Below, piece after piece: positions 25,337 to 37,322 of a DNA stretch of 64,000 bases. Location: contig NBBA01000006.1 in the NCBI GenBank assembly GCA_002794785.1, forward strand, positions 62,001-126,000. The letters run 5' to 3'. A program made the position numbers and the translations under genes. The stretch comes from Coniferiporia sulphurascens (Eukaryota; Basidiomycota; Agaricomycetes; Hymenochaetales; Hymenochaetaceae). Numbering within the stretch: the first letter of the stretch is position 1; every line of letters begins with the position of its first letter. The notes beneath the pieces were generated by a model. The model searched no databases. It saw nothing but the letters and a program-made list of their open reading frames with translations, and was not told the DNA's origin.

Positions 25337-26018
25337 ATATACTAAGTCCAGAAGGATAAATATAGGACTCTCTTATATAAAAAGTACCTGGTGGAATATA
25401 CTAGACAATGGTCAGGTATAAAGCTATAAAAGGTGTCTAAAGCACTCACCTCAGTCCAGGAGGAAAAATATTCCCGATACCTTTACGTAGAAGGTTAGCT
25501 AGGTCAATAATGCAGGAACGGCACAGAATTGCCGGGGCCCGCGGTATCCTTCTTGGGGTTGTGCCGAACCGCGGCATTCTTCAAAGTATTTTTATTGGTG
25601 GACATTTTGTCATTATGATTACGTTTTGCTGACCAAGTATTCTCCTTTGAGGTTTGTACCCACTGCATTCGCCACAATGCGGCCACATTGGATCAGTCCT
25701 CAAGGTATATCAGCACTACAGTACACTAAAAAAGGTATCGGGCCCTGCCTGCTGCGCTATCATTATAAGACCCAGGTGCAAGGAGAATTTATTCGGAGTA
25801 TATGCACTGTCCGAAGAAGAAAACTACATTACTAATCAATCATGTTAATATATGTGGGGAGCCCACCGTGACATAGAGTCGCGGGGCGCAAGGCTACGCC
25901 CCAAAAGCTAATATGCTTAATCAGTTTAATTAAGTGGGGATAGCCTTTTTAAAAGGCTGGCTTGAGGATTAATATCGGGAGGATATTCTCACCGGAGGGG
26001 GGGGCACACAGCCACAAA
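25337..26018. other. Spacer between the duplicated dioxygenase units
   Basis: Unique DNA between the two duplication units. It contains a GC-rich patch, a short hairpin-forming sequence (AGCCTTTTTAAAAGGCT near 25940) and a run of eight G near 26000. No gene or clear mobile-element end was found. Confidence 0.5.
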
Positions 26019-27945
26019 GGAGAGACGGACCAAACGGAGACTTCTGACGCCGCTTAATCGCAACACTCTGCTGTTGGATGCTCTCTCCTTAGCTCATTCC
26101 TATCCCCACAATATCCCGTGAACCAAATAACGATCCTTTGTATTCTGTACTAATCCAAACACTTCCGCATATACATTTTGTTTTGCTTCCAGCCAAGTCC
26201 GTTTTACCGAGAAGTTAATACATACGCTCACTTCCTGAGACCCAACGCCTCCCTGCGCGACTTGCTGGAGGGATCGAAGTAGGGGCGTTCTCCTAAAGAG
26301 ATCACACGGTCTCCCACGCGCTTCTCGTTGCCATAGTCGAACGTCGCGGTGTGGTAGTTCGATCTGTTGTCCCAGATGGCAATCGAGTTCTGTTCAATCG
26401 AACATAAGAAAACAATGTCGTTTCTGATAAACTGACACGCGTACCTTCTCCCACCTGAATCGGACCTGCAGGTCGTGGTTAAGCTGGACAAGGCTGAAAA
26501 GGTGCTTGAGGATGGTATCCGACTCGTCCCTCGTCACACCGACGATGCGCTTCGTGAAGTTCGGGTTGACGAAGACTGACTTCCAGCCAGTGACGGGGTT
26601 GGTTCTAACGACGCATATAGGATAATTAAGTCTGTAAGGAATTTCGACGCATATAGACGAACAGTTGCCTACCTGACGACGGGGTGAACGGCTTCGAGGT
26701 GGGAACCGACGTTACCCGGTGAGCCGCGCTCGCCTGCAATCGACACACAGTTATTTTATGAAATATAGAACGATGATGAATTAATTTTTGGCTTACCATC
26801 ACGGAGCTTGTTTCCCAGTGCGCTAGCTACAGCGTTGAAGAAGCGCCCTTCATGGACCGCCTCAAGCGTCTCAAGGTACTTCGCAAACGAAGATGAAAGA
26901 CGATCGTAAACCTCATATCCACTTCATAAAAAGTAAGCTCCGTTGTTATTTTTAGAAAAGAATGATTTTTCACTCACGATGCCCAAAGGGTGTCTCCTCC
27001 CGTTACTTGTCCATCAACCGAAGGTAATGTGTGTATTTTCAAGATCGCGTAGTCGGAAGGTACGGGCTCGAAGGTAATATCAGCGTGCCAGCTCGCTCTG
27101 ATTAAGCAACACACATTAGCGAAGTTCAGCATGAGACAAAGGGACGAAGCTCTACTGACGCAGAGAGGGTCGTCCTGTCAGCGAAAGCCCTGTCGTATTT
27201 GGACCGATCGGAGGAGATGATGCTGATCTCATCTCCGAGCTCAGAGGTCTCCTCCGTGATAGGGTGGATATGGAGCTTCGAAGTGGCAGGCTTTCCCGTC
27301 AACTCGCCCAACTTTGTGCCGAGTACTTTCTGCTCGTCGACGTCAAGGCTCTGATCGCGGAAGAAGACTACACCGCGCTGGGAGACTATAAACGAGGAAC
27401 AAAGCCACCATTCCGCTTAGCACAGGAGATGAAATTGGAATGGAGGGAATTTTCTTACTAAGGATGGCGAGGTCCTTGATAATCTCATCTGCGTTCGGAG
27501 CCTTGAGTAGCTCAGACAACTGCACGCCTCTGGCGAACTCCGTTCCAATAAGCGGAGTTGCATTGATCTTCTCAAACGCATCAAGGGATGATCCGAGCTT
27601 GAGGGGCACGGGTGATCCGGTCAGCTGAAGAGACGCGATCTTCTCCCTAACTTGTTCCGTCTCCGGGAAGGTAAGCTGGGTCTTCGAGAGGACAGACATA
27701 GTAGAAGACGCGAAGGTGGTGATGTAGAGCGAAGAGGATTTAACCACTGGCACTGGGAGACTCTGGAGTTCCATTGGTGTCGAATATCCATCCTTAAGTA
27801 CCTGGCGAACGCGCAAGCTCGGGATGGCGCAACAGGGGTACGGAATTGTCCAACGATAGCACAGCTCGGAGATAGTGGTAAATGTTGCGAAGAAGCCAGT
27901 TATAATTCGTGCGATAAGAACATAATGCGTTTGAATGGGCTCAGT
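26019..27945. repeat. Tandem segmental duplication, unit 2
   Basis: Second copy of the 23404-25336 block. It begins with a leftover tail of the upstream membrane-protein gene (the final codons and stop are still readable near 26022-26058), which shows that unit 1 is the source. It carries a full dioxygenase gene. Confidence 0.85.
26228..27699 (-). CDS. TauD/TfdA-family alpha-ketoglutarate-dependent dioxygenase, copy 2
   Basis: Seven minus-strand exons (27699-27459, 27385-27160, 27097-26978, 26921-26797, 26733-26673, 26604-26445, 26389-26228) match copy 1 exon for exon in length and again give 364 residues. The metal ligands (WHAD and NRSNYH) and the two downstream arginines are kept. Differences are scattered substitutions, for example the residue before WHAD changes from Asn to Ser. 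The donor of intron 2 is GTCAG instead of the GTAAG of copy 1, still a GT donor but weaker. The gene therefore looks functional rather than a pseudogene. Both copies share only about 250 bp of upstream DNA, so regulation could differ. Confidence 0.92.
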
Positions 27946-28945
27946 GCACACGAGAAAGGCTTCATATGGCGTGCTTTCGAGTCATTTGACCCTAATCCGA
28001 AGGTAAGCAACGCTAAAAAACATGTAAAAAGGCGGAGTCAGAGCATGATTGAGAAAGCGGTCAAACTTGAAGATAGGAGTGGTCGAAAGCGACGAAGATT
28101 GATTCCCTGCGGCTGTCCACACGGTATGTAATTAATTCAAAGGTCGGTTAAGTTCGAGAGAAGCGCCGAACCCGCTATCAGCCTTTTTCTGAAATAGATA
28201 TTAGATATGACTAATAATTACGTATTATAAGAAATTACGTCATATTACGATTGGGCTTCCAGGCTTCCAGCCACACTGCAGTTCTTTGCAACCGCGGCAA
28301 CAATGTTTGCTGTTTGCCGCTGAACAATCTCGAACTCATTTTGTATAGAGATTAAGTTGGCACCTGTGATGATGAGCCTTCTCCTTTCGTATACTAGCCC
28401 CTCTCAAAATTTTCATGTATGTCCATACCTCGATTCGGAGCTCGATATACAAGAGTTTATAGGACATTCTCCACCACGCTAAATTTGGAGTAAAGAAAAT
28501 CGACAATCTGTCCGGAAGGATATGGCGAATTCCCTTTCTCTTATTTTAGGGGACCACCGAAACGAACGGAAACGGGCCGAAAAGAGGGCAGAGAAGCGGC
28601 GCAACCTCTTAGCAGGAGATTCTGTGCATGTGTATTATTCGGTCGGTAAAGAAAAGGGGGATAGTATTTATAAGAATTAGGAGGATACGGAAGGAGCGAA
28701 GGGCAAGAATCGACCTTCCAATTAGCGTGTGATGAGTTAATAGCAGTGTATGTAGTTGCATGCATACAGTTATCATAGGCACTGTAGTTCGCGGAAATGG
28801 TGGCTGACATAAGACGAAAAAGTAATGCGGATCTTCGGCGCTTTTCCGGCGCTTACCCATTTAGACACCTCCCTTCGCGGCTTGAAGTCACGTCCGACTT
28901 GGACTCTAGCAACCACCACAGGACATCCGAACCTGTCTGCGAATC
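27946..28945. other. Intergenic between dioxygenase copy 2 and the F-box array
   Basis: About 1 kb of AT-rich DNA with no recognised gene. Overlapping frames on the minus strand around 28540-28860 look random. Confidence 0.5.
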
Positions 28946-30597
28946 ATGACATCCAGAAAATGGGATGCGAAGCCCAGGATAGCTACTACAGCAGCGGATC
29001 GGGTCGCTGGTATACCTGAATTGCTGGACAACATATTTGGTTACAACAGAACAGCCGACAACGCTCGCTGCGCCCGTGTAAGCCGCGCGTGGTCGGATAT
29101 TGCCTTAGATCATGTATGGCGCATAGACCCTCCAGTGATGAGCTTGTTCCAGCTCCTAGCTCCTCTAGTTCCGCAAAACCGCAGAAGTCGGACATACTAT
29201 AACGTTCTTGTGAGTTCTCGGTTCGCCTGTGCTTCCGAAAAATATACTGAACATCGAATCATCGGAAGGTCTTTTCGCGTGCCGTCAGACCCGATGATTG
29301 GCAAAGATTTAATGGATACGCAAAATGCGTCAAGGAACTCGACATAGACATTGACAGTATGCCGGGACTTTCTTCAAGCCGTGACGGTATCGACGATAGT
29401 GTGTACAAAGAAATATCGGCTACTCGCACTGTCGTGTCCATTCTGCCCAATCTTCAAAAACTCAAATGTTTCGATAATCTGTCCACTTCCCGGCTCCGAT
29501 GCATACTTCTTCTCTTGCATGGATCGATCACCTCTCTTTTATTTAATCTGCAGGACAGTCCGAGCACCACTAGTACTATGGAAAACGCCCGGCTTCTATT
29601 CGAAGGACTCCTTCTCTACACACCCAACGTTACATGGCTGGATTTTTCAATTGTGCACGATGCCGAAAGCACCGAAAAAGATGTTTGTTTTCCGTTGAAC
29701 GGGCTGAAGCACTTAAAGACCCTATATTTGCACCCGTACAATCTCACCACGGCTGTCCTTCACCCGATCGCACGTCTTCCCAACCTTAAACATATCGACA
29801 TGGCATTTTGCGAATATCCTGTCAAAATGGAGGTCGATATGCAGCTACCTGACTTTGATAACACGTTCAAGTCCCCCGAGCGCTTTGGATTAAAGACATA
29901 CCTAAAAACAATCACTAGTCTGTTCTCGTATAAGGCCTTTTCGTCTAGGATTCGCACTCTAAAAATCATTCTGCCCACCTATCATCTAGCCTCGGATCTT
30001 CGGCAGTGTCTCGAGGTCCTAGCGAGTTCATGCCCAGGGCTATCCAAGCTTAAACTTTGCACGCCTGATGATGTTTGTACGTCATTGTCTAGCAAGACAG
30101 TAGTTGCACGAGATCTTGCACCACTCATGTCTTTCCTCCTACTTGAGGAGTTCGAGTTGCAATCGGAGGCGGATTTCAGCGTATCAGACGTTGAACTCGT
30201 CGACATAATAAAGGAGTGCCCATCGATACGACGTTTAACGCTGAACAGTGCCTTTTTTCCTGTTCGACCAACGTCACTCACGCTGAAATTCCTTGCATTG
30301 CTCGCCTCGGAGCCAGTCGGAGCGAAGCTGGAACATCTAGAGATATACTTGGATGCTTCGGCGGATTTTAAGCTGCCCGTGGTCGAGGGCAGCTTAAAGA
30401 GTTTGCATACGATATCATTCGGCATTTCTCCGGTTTCTGCATCCAGTGATGAGATCCCGCTGTACTTGAGCCAGCTGATTCCCGCGACGTGTCAATTTAA
30501 CGTTTACTCAGCGTTACGTGGATGCACATCTCTGGAACGACAGGCGGCTTGGCGCGAAATCAGAAGGTCACTCGCACTCCTCGCTGAAATCGATTAG
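28946..30597 (+). CDS. F-box/LRR-like protein, array member 1
   Basis: Exons 28946-29209 and 29269-30597, separated by a 59-bp intron in phase 0, encode 530 residues. Residues about 20-65 form an F-box-like motif: IPELLDNIFGYN, then NARCARVSRAWSDIALDHVW. Exon 2 begins VFSRAVRPDDWQRF and continues with leucine-rich, repeat-like helices (LPNLQKLKCF, LSGLKHL-type units, CPSIRRLTLNSA). F-box proteins act as substrate receptors of SCF ubiquitin ligases through Skp1; the leucine-rich part would choose targets. It is closest to array member 6, and the DNA just downstream of the stop codon is shared with that gene as well. No substrate can be inferred. Confidence 0.88.
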
Positions 30598-31177
30598 AAG
30601 AATGGGAGCGGTTACATGGAAAAGGGGGTTGAGATGTGATTGCAAGTAGTGATTTTGGATGTACAAGAACACTGAAGGACCCAAGAAGAGATTATTTGAT
30701 GCTCAGATTCTTACCAACAATGTGTCGTTTAAATACTAAATGGATCCGCAAACTGGGAATAGTCCCCCTTTCCAATTACTCCAACTAACGAGCTACTACA
30801 GGATTCATGTGGGGTCATGGAATGTCGTGCGCCCTCCTACATAACGTGTGGTAATAACGATATACTGTGTGTATTTCAGTGAAAACGGAATGACGTTTCT
30901 GTATAATTATAGGGCCAGCTACGCTGGCAAGACCCGATACCGGATTTCATTAGGCCATTCGAGACCTTAGGACAGTTCAAAGGTGCCATTATACTATGTA
31001 TGTCAAGCACATCCGTGGCTGGTCCGTAGAGATTTATTTAATATTGGATAGACTCATGCGCAGAGCTCCACTAAACCCGAAAAGCAGGCACACAAGCATG
31101 CATAAGTGTTCAAGTAGTTATGCAAACCATGAATCATAAGCTGATGGTCAGACGGATCTGTTACTAGCCCAGTTGAA
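30598..31177. other. Intergenic downstream of F-box gene 1
   Basis: The first 100 bp resemble the DNA downstream of F-box gene 6 (51689 onward), so the duplication included flanking DNA. No further feature is seen. Confidence 0.5.
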
Positions 31178-31620
31178 ATGTCTTCGAAGCGGCCTGTGAC
31201 GCGAAAAAGACCGGTGGTGGAAATGAAGAAAGTGATGCGTAGCGATGAAATCGTGGCTTGAAGGGTCACTTCACTCATAGCTTCATGTCACAGAATTATC
31301 GGGATCCACGGTTTTCGTCACTCGGCGGAGCGACATCTTCTGAGGCATTTCAAAAGCATTACCCCTTTCTCGTGGATATGCACAGAACGGAGCTCAGTGC
31401 GTTGAAAGAAACTCTCAAGCGTGCTAGAACTATGCTGTGTTCTTCGCCGAGGGATCAACGAGAAGAACTGGAAGAGGAAGTGCAGAGGTTGGAACGTGCT
31501 GTGAAGAGAGCTGAAAGTTCCGTCGATCGAGACAGGAAGGAAGCTCGGGTTCCCGCCATGGATCATGAGGGCCACGGAGATATTGTAAGCCCTCTGACTT
31601 CCTCCCAATCATATGCTTGA
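31178..31620 (+). pseudogene. Fragment of the rRNA-processing gene RRP36
   Basis: Two exons, 31178-31231 and 31294-31620 (intron with a CACAG acceptor), read in phase for 126 residues. The text matches the core of Rrp36, a nucleolar protein needed for early 18S rRNA processing: SSKRPVTRKR, then RDPRFSSLGG, then a YPFL helix and an E/R-rich helix ending KRAESSVDRDRKEA. Full-length Rrp36 has an acidic N-terminal region and a C-terminal half of about 100 residues; both are missing. A stop codon lies in frame a few codons upstream of the first ATG, and the tail after RKEA is unrelated. The retained intron rules out a retrocopy. It looks like a DNA-level gene fragment, left next to a transposon insertion. 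Confidence 0.75.
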
Positions 31621-31851
31621 CACTGCTTATCCTCAGCTATGATGAGAGGCCATCATTGTCTTGCGCATGGAAAAGTCGCGGCAACAAACGGACGCTTGTA
31701 GCACTTCCTGAGGAAACGTTTAGAAGAGCCTTGGACCAGTCACAAGTGCAGAATTAAGAATGGGAAAGTAGACTAGAAAATCTTGTAGAAGATACATCAT
31801 TTCGATGGCGCCAATGGCGTTTCCCTCGCCATGCAGGAAGGAAATATGATG

Positions 31852-31853
31852 TA
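31852..31853. repeat. TA target duplication (left) of the TIR element
   Basis: The dinucleotide TA directly precedes CAGTCCCC. A matching TA follows the right end at 38542-38543. Confidence 0.75.
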
Positions 31854-32146
31854 CAGTCCCCTGCCAAAAGTTTTTGCGGGCCAAAAAAGGCAATACATAG
31901 ATACCTGCATGTATGCTTTATTGCACAACCACAAATGTATATATATCTATTGCGATGCCTGGAGGCTCTTTATTTGACCTCTAGCAATGCCTGGGTGAAA
32001 GAAAGTATGCAGTTATTAAGTAAATTAATTGCCTGCTTGTCATTCTTTTCCCACTCCTCAAAAGTGGCCCTCCTAAGTGCATCTACAATGCTCAGCTTTC
32101 CCCCCTAGTGTTCAACCTGATAATTTGTGGAAACTGATCATCTTAT

Positions 32147-32151
32147 ATTAT
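32147..32151. repeat. Target site duplication ATTAT (left) of the copia element
   Basis: ATTAT at 32147-32151 is repeated at 37579-37583, directly outside the two LTRs. Confidence 0.85.
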
Positions 32152-32407
32152 TATTAAATAAATATAACGAAACAATATAAATAACAGATGGTCATATGAA
32201 CAACCATCTTACTAAGTGAACGATAATGCAATGATAACGCCATACGATAGGAGCTATGATAGTTATAGTATACGTAGCTCATGGTTGATGTATATAAGGA
32301 GAGCTGGTCTCTACCATGAAATACATCGGTTTACGCTGATAACCCACCTTTGCCTCAACTTCACCACTGCACCTCATTGTCTACCACAACATGCGTAGAT
32401 TTTAAGA
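32152..32407 (+). repeat. 5' LTR of the copia element
   Basis: 256 bp, starting TATTAAAT and ending TTTTAAGA. A TATATAAG box about 100-110 bp from its right end is a likely promoter. The termini are TA..GA rather than the usual TG..CA. Confidence 0.93.
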
Positions 32408-32421
32408 GGTTATGAGCCTTG
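32408..32421 (+). promoter_or_regulatory. Primer-binding site matching the anticodon arm of initiator tRNA-Met
   Basis: GGTTATGAGCCTTG starts at the first base after the 5' LTR. Its complement, CAAGGCTCATAACC, contains the CAT anticodon and the loop and stem of initiator tRNA-Met, not a tRNA 3' end. Drosophila copia and yeast Ty5 use such half-tRNA primers. The core GGCTCATAACC is the firm part of the match; the outer three bases depend on this fungus's tRNA. Confidence 0.8.
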
Positions 32422-32476
32422 ACTCTATAACTAATGAAATGATTAATGAATTTATAAATCCTCGAATAACGAAACT

Positions 32477-35400
32477 ATGTCTGACAGACAGAAACCAAAC
32501 ACTCGTGAGCAAACACGTTTGCAAAAATTATCAGGATTATGAATAATAGCTAATGAACTAAAAATAACATATACACAGTCATCTACTATCGAAGAACTCA
32601 AAGAAAAAATTCAAAAAGCTAAAGATAGCAAAAGGTTAGTTGACCTAATAGTTCAATGTAACCTCAGACAAATACCTATTAACAGAACGGAACAACAAAT
32701 ACAAGACTGAATCAACAGGTACGATAATTCTACTAAAGACGAAAAATTAAAAATTAAAACTGACTATAAAACTGAATTAACGATTCACACTAAAGATTTA
32801 GGAATATCAGATCAAGGAAAATCATCTGAAATCAGATATCGAATCAGTACATATTTGGGTATATCAGACCCAACAGAAAAAGAACAATTTAAAATTGACA
32901 ATCCTTATATCAAGCCAGAAGAAGAAAGCAATAAAAAAGAAGACAAAGAAGAAAATAATGAAGAAGAAAATACCAAAGAATCCAAAAATAAACCATCATG
33001 TGAGCCATCAGAACCATCTGATCCTGACAATTCAGATGCTAACAATACTGAGGAAGATGAACTGAGTATGGCAACTAAACTCATGGAACTCCAGAAATTC
33101 TTCGACGGAATTGAGAAACTCGATGGGCACAGAAACTACAAACTCTGGAATTACAGAGTCCAAAGTGCCATTGAGAGTGCAGGTTACAGTAACTTGCTCA
33201 TTAACTCCCCAGGAACTGGAGAGACTGGTATATCAAGTGCTTTATATAACAGCATTATGCACACTATGCCCAACAAAATACTGGCTTATTATCTTAATTT
33301 CTCTAAAGATATTCCAGCGCTACTCAAAGTGCTTGACGGATGATATAATGTCCAGACAACAATTACAAAGGGCTTTAACGAGGCTGCCCTTTTTGATATC
33401 AGAGGTCATGTCAGCCATTTTGATGGAATGCTCAATAACCTCAGCAATAAATATGAGGAACTAATTGCCCAAGGGGTAAAAGTTTCAGAGTCGACGTATA
33501 TATCGGCTATTACAAGGGCAATGCCTGAACAATATCAATATGTACTCACACAGAGTGAGTTATATATTAAAACAATTAACGAAATGAATCCAGACAAAGA
33601 TGAAATTGAACTAACCCCTCAATTTTTGCTAACAGCACTATGCAACGCCTTTGAGGGGTGGCGAAAAAATCACCAGAGGACAGGAGCGGCGGCTAACCAC
33701 CTGCCCAAGGACGAGCAGAATCACCCCTATTTTAGGGGCCACGGACGCGGTTTTAGCCGCGGGGTACAGTCACGAGGTCGCAGCTATAGGGGCCGTGGAG
33801 GATATATGCGAGGAAGAGGACGAGGGGGATATTCCTCTAACCAACAATCACACATGATAAAGTGCTACAATTGTAATAAGTTAGGGCACTACAGTTGAGA
33901 CTGCTGGGCGCCAAAAACAGAATGGATGAAGGCAGCTCAGAAGAAGAAAGAGGATGTGAATGACAAAAAAGGAAAAGGGAAGGAAACGGGTGCGTCAGCA
34001 GCACCGACAATGACTGGGGCAAGTGCGGCCCAGGCTAAACATACCACAGCAGCAGCAGCAACAAACATCGCATTGAGCTCTCGAATCGAGTTAAGCGCCA
34101 TAATAGGCCAAGGCGAAACCGCCTTTATAACCAAAATCGATGACAATGACTTCAACATGGGAGAATTCCCAATATACTCATATAACAACTTCCTTGACAC
34201 AATAGGAAATCATGACAGTGCAATGGAAGACGTGGATGACAATAATTTAGACGTAAGCATTAACGTTATAACAACAGAAAAATTTGCTAACAATGTTTAT
34301 TCTTCAATGGATATAATTGATACTGGTGCAACAATACATTTAACACCATATCTAAATTGATTACAAAATACTTACAAAACTGATGCAATTACGATAACAG
34401 CTGCCAACAAAACAACATTTATGGCAAACATAGTAGGGGATCTTAAGCTTTACATCCCCAATGGACACTTGGTAAGTGTCATAACATTATCAAACATTTA
34501 TTACAATCCTAAAATGAATATGACATTAGTCTCTCAAGGACTTCTATGTCAAGATGGTTACAAATTTATTTATAAAGAAAATGAATGTACAATAAAGTAT
34601 CCTAATGGATCTTTATGCAGAAAAATTAAAAACAGAAATGGATTGTATAGTATATTTAACAACAATGTACAAGTGGCTACGAAAAATTTAACATTATTCG
34701 AACTTCACAAAAAACTCGGACACATAAGCTACACTTACATTAAGCGATTATTAAAAGAAGATCAAATTACAAATAATAAAATTTCAAATTATGATGAAAC
34801 TCAATGTACAATTTGCATAGAAGCAAACATAAAAAGAATGCAAATCCCAAAATTATGTGTCTCAAAGTTAGCAGAAAAATTTGGCAATCATATCCACATG
34901 GATATATGGGGACCCGCATCCACACATGCTATTGGAGGATATAAATATCTTCTAACACTTGTAGATGACGCTACAAGATGGATAAAAATGATTTTATTAA
35001 AAACAAAAGACGAGGGTTTAAATGCTTATACGACATGGGCTACAATGCTCAATACACAACATAATATAAAAATAAAAATATTACAAAGCAATAATGATAC
35101 AGTGTTTTTAAGCAAACAATTCACTGAATATTTAGAAAAACATGGAACAATACGAAAGCTGACTGTTCATGATACACCACAACAAAATGGAGTAGCAGAA
35201 CGATCACATCAAACGATTCTAAATAATACATGAGTAAATCTGCTACAAGCAAAACTACCACCCAGTTTGTGGGGAGAAGCTGTAAAATACAGTACTTACG
35301 TTTACAATAGAACACCAAAGAGTGCTATTGATTTTAAAACACCATATTTTAAACGATATAACGAAAATTATAATATTGACAATTTAAAAGAATTCAGCCA

Positions 35401-37315
35401 ATATTGTATTATATGGCAAGAAGACATTAATAAATTACAACCAAAAGGAATTTATGCACAATGGCTAGGATTTGACGAAGAAAGTAAAGGTCATAGAACC
35501 TATCATAACAGAAAAATTACAATTGAACAAAATCTACAATTTTTAGATTCTCCACCATCTAAAATTGAAGGGGAGAATACTACAGAAAAATATAATGAAC
35601 AAATACAAGAATTAACAAAAGAAAGACCATTAAGAACAATAAAACCAACAAAACGATCACTTGGTCTAAACTTTGATGAACAAAATACAGTCGCCTATCT
35701 TACGGAATTTAATCAATTCAATATGGAATTAATAGGCGATCCAAATTCATATTAACAAGTGATCAATAGAATTGATGCAAATCAGTGGATCACAGCAATG
35801 AAAGAAGAAATAAAAACGTTAATTGAAAGATCTACATGGACAATCATTGATCCACCCGAAAAAATAAATATAATTGGAACAAGATTTGTTTATAAAACAA
35901 AAAGATTAGCGAACAGAGAAATTGAATGTTACAAAGCAAGATTAGTAGTACAAGGATTCACCCAAATGGAAGGTGTTGACTACTATTCAAACGATACATT
36001 CGCTCCAGTGGCAAGATTAGCCACAGTAAGAACTATATTAAGCTGGAGTGCAACAAATAATTATGAAATTTACCAAATCGATATAAAATCAGCTTACCTA
36101 TATGGTGAATTAGAAAAAGACGAAAACATATACATAAAACCACCACCAGGAAATCTAATCGAAATAAAACCTGGACAAGTTTTAAAATTAAAAAAAGCCT
36201 TATACGGATTAAAACAAGCAGGCAGACGATGGTATAAAAAACTATCAGAAATTCTAATAGGAATTGGACTAGTATGAGCAGATCAAGACAATGCAGTATT
36301 TTTTAGAAAAGTAAAAGGAAAAACAATTCTAATACTTTTCATACATGTTGATGATATAACGATATGTGGCTTAAATTTATTAATAATAAAAGCCTTTAAA
36401 GATGAAATAGGAAAACATGTAAAATTCACAGATGGAAACGATGTACATTGGTTACTCGGTATTGAAATTGAAAGAAACCAAGATGAAAGAATTATAAAAC
36501 TAAGACAAAAGAATTATATTGATAATATAATAGAAAAATATAAGCTAAAAGACACTGCAACGGTATGAACACCAATGACACCAGGACAAGTGTTAAAATC
36601 ACTTGAAAATCCAACTAACGAAGAAATAAACTTTATGAGACAAATACCATACATGAATATGGTTGGAGCATTACAATATGCAGCAGATTGTACGAGACCT
36701 GATATATCATTTGCAACAGGTCAATTTGCTAGGCATTTAAACAAACCTAGTATTGAACATTATAACACAGTAAAACATTGTTTTAAATATTTAAAAGGAA
36801 CAAACAATTATTGGTTAATACTTGGTGGAAAAGAACCAATCGAGTTAATCGGATATACCGATGCCAATGGAATGACACAAGAAGGCCATAAAGCAATATC
36901 AGGATATATATTCCAAATTGGAAACACAATGACATCATGGTCAAGTAAAAAACAAGAATTAGTGTCATTATCAGTATGTGAAGCTGAATTACAAGCTTTA
37001 ACTCATGGAGTAAAAGAAGCTATATGGCTAAGAAGACTGGTTGAAGAGGTACTGCAGACCTTGGATACACCTATGAAAATATTATGTGATAATCAAGCAG
37101 CCATAACTATAGTAAACTCAACAGAACAAAAATATATGCAATGAACAAAACATATTGATATACAAAAAGATTTTTTATGAGATTACATTGAAAATGAAAC
37201 CATATCAGTTTCATATATTCCAACTGGACAGCAAAAGGCTGATATTATGATGAAAGCACTAATGATAGAATTAATCAAACGTTTTACAAGTCTACTCCAC
37301 TTAGTAAAAGTTTGA
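32477..37315 (+). pseudogene. copia Gag-Pol polyprotein frame, interrupted by 11 stop codons
   Basis: From the ATG at 32477 one reading frame, with no frameshift, runs 1,612 codons to a TGA at 37313. Inside it are stops at 32540, 32708, 33341, 33896, 34358, 35231, 35753, 36275, 36566, 37142 and 37178. All are TGA except TAA at 35753. Domains by codon number: Gag with a CCHC zinc knuckle at 463-476 (one stop falls inside it, at 474); protease DTGA at 615-618; integrase HHCC from 744, first catalytic Asp at 809, and Asn at 872 where the second Asp is expected; reverse transcriptase Asp at 1202 (QIDIKSAY) and HVDD with Asp at 1292-1293; RNase H Asp at 1462. At several stops the family normally has Arg, so CGA to TGA is the simplest origin. 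Confidence 0.93.
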
Positions 37316-37322
37316 AGGGGAG
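37314..37322 (+). promoter_or_regulatory. Polypurine tract of the copia element
   Basis: GAAGGGGAG lies directly before the 3' LTR and overlaps the stop codon of the polyprotein frame. It is the expected primer site for second-strand synthesis. Confidence 0.85.

Noticed and set aside
32477..37315. TGA read as tryptophan or as a recoded sense codon in the copia frame
   Set aside because: The frame contains many ordinary TGG tryptophan codons, the frame's own end is also TGA, and several TGA positions align with conserved arginine. CpG decay explains both these stops and the LTR differences.
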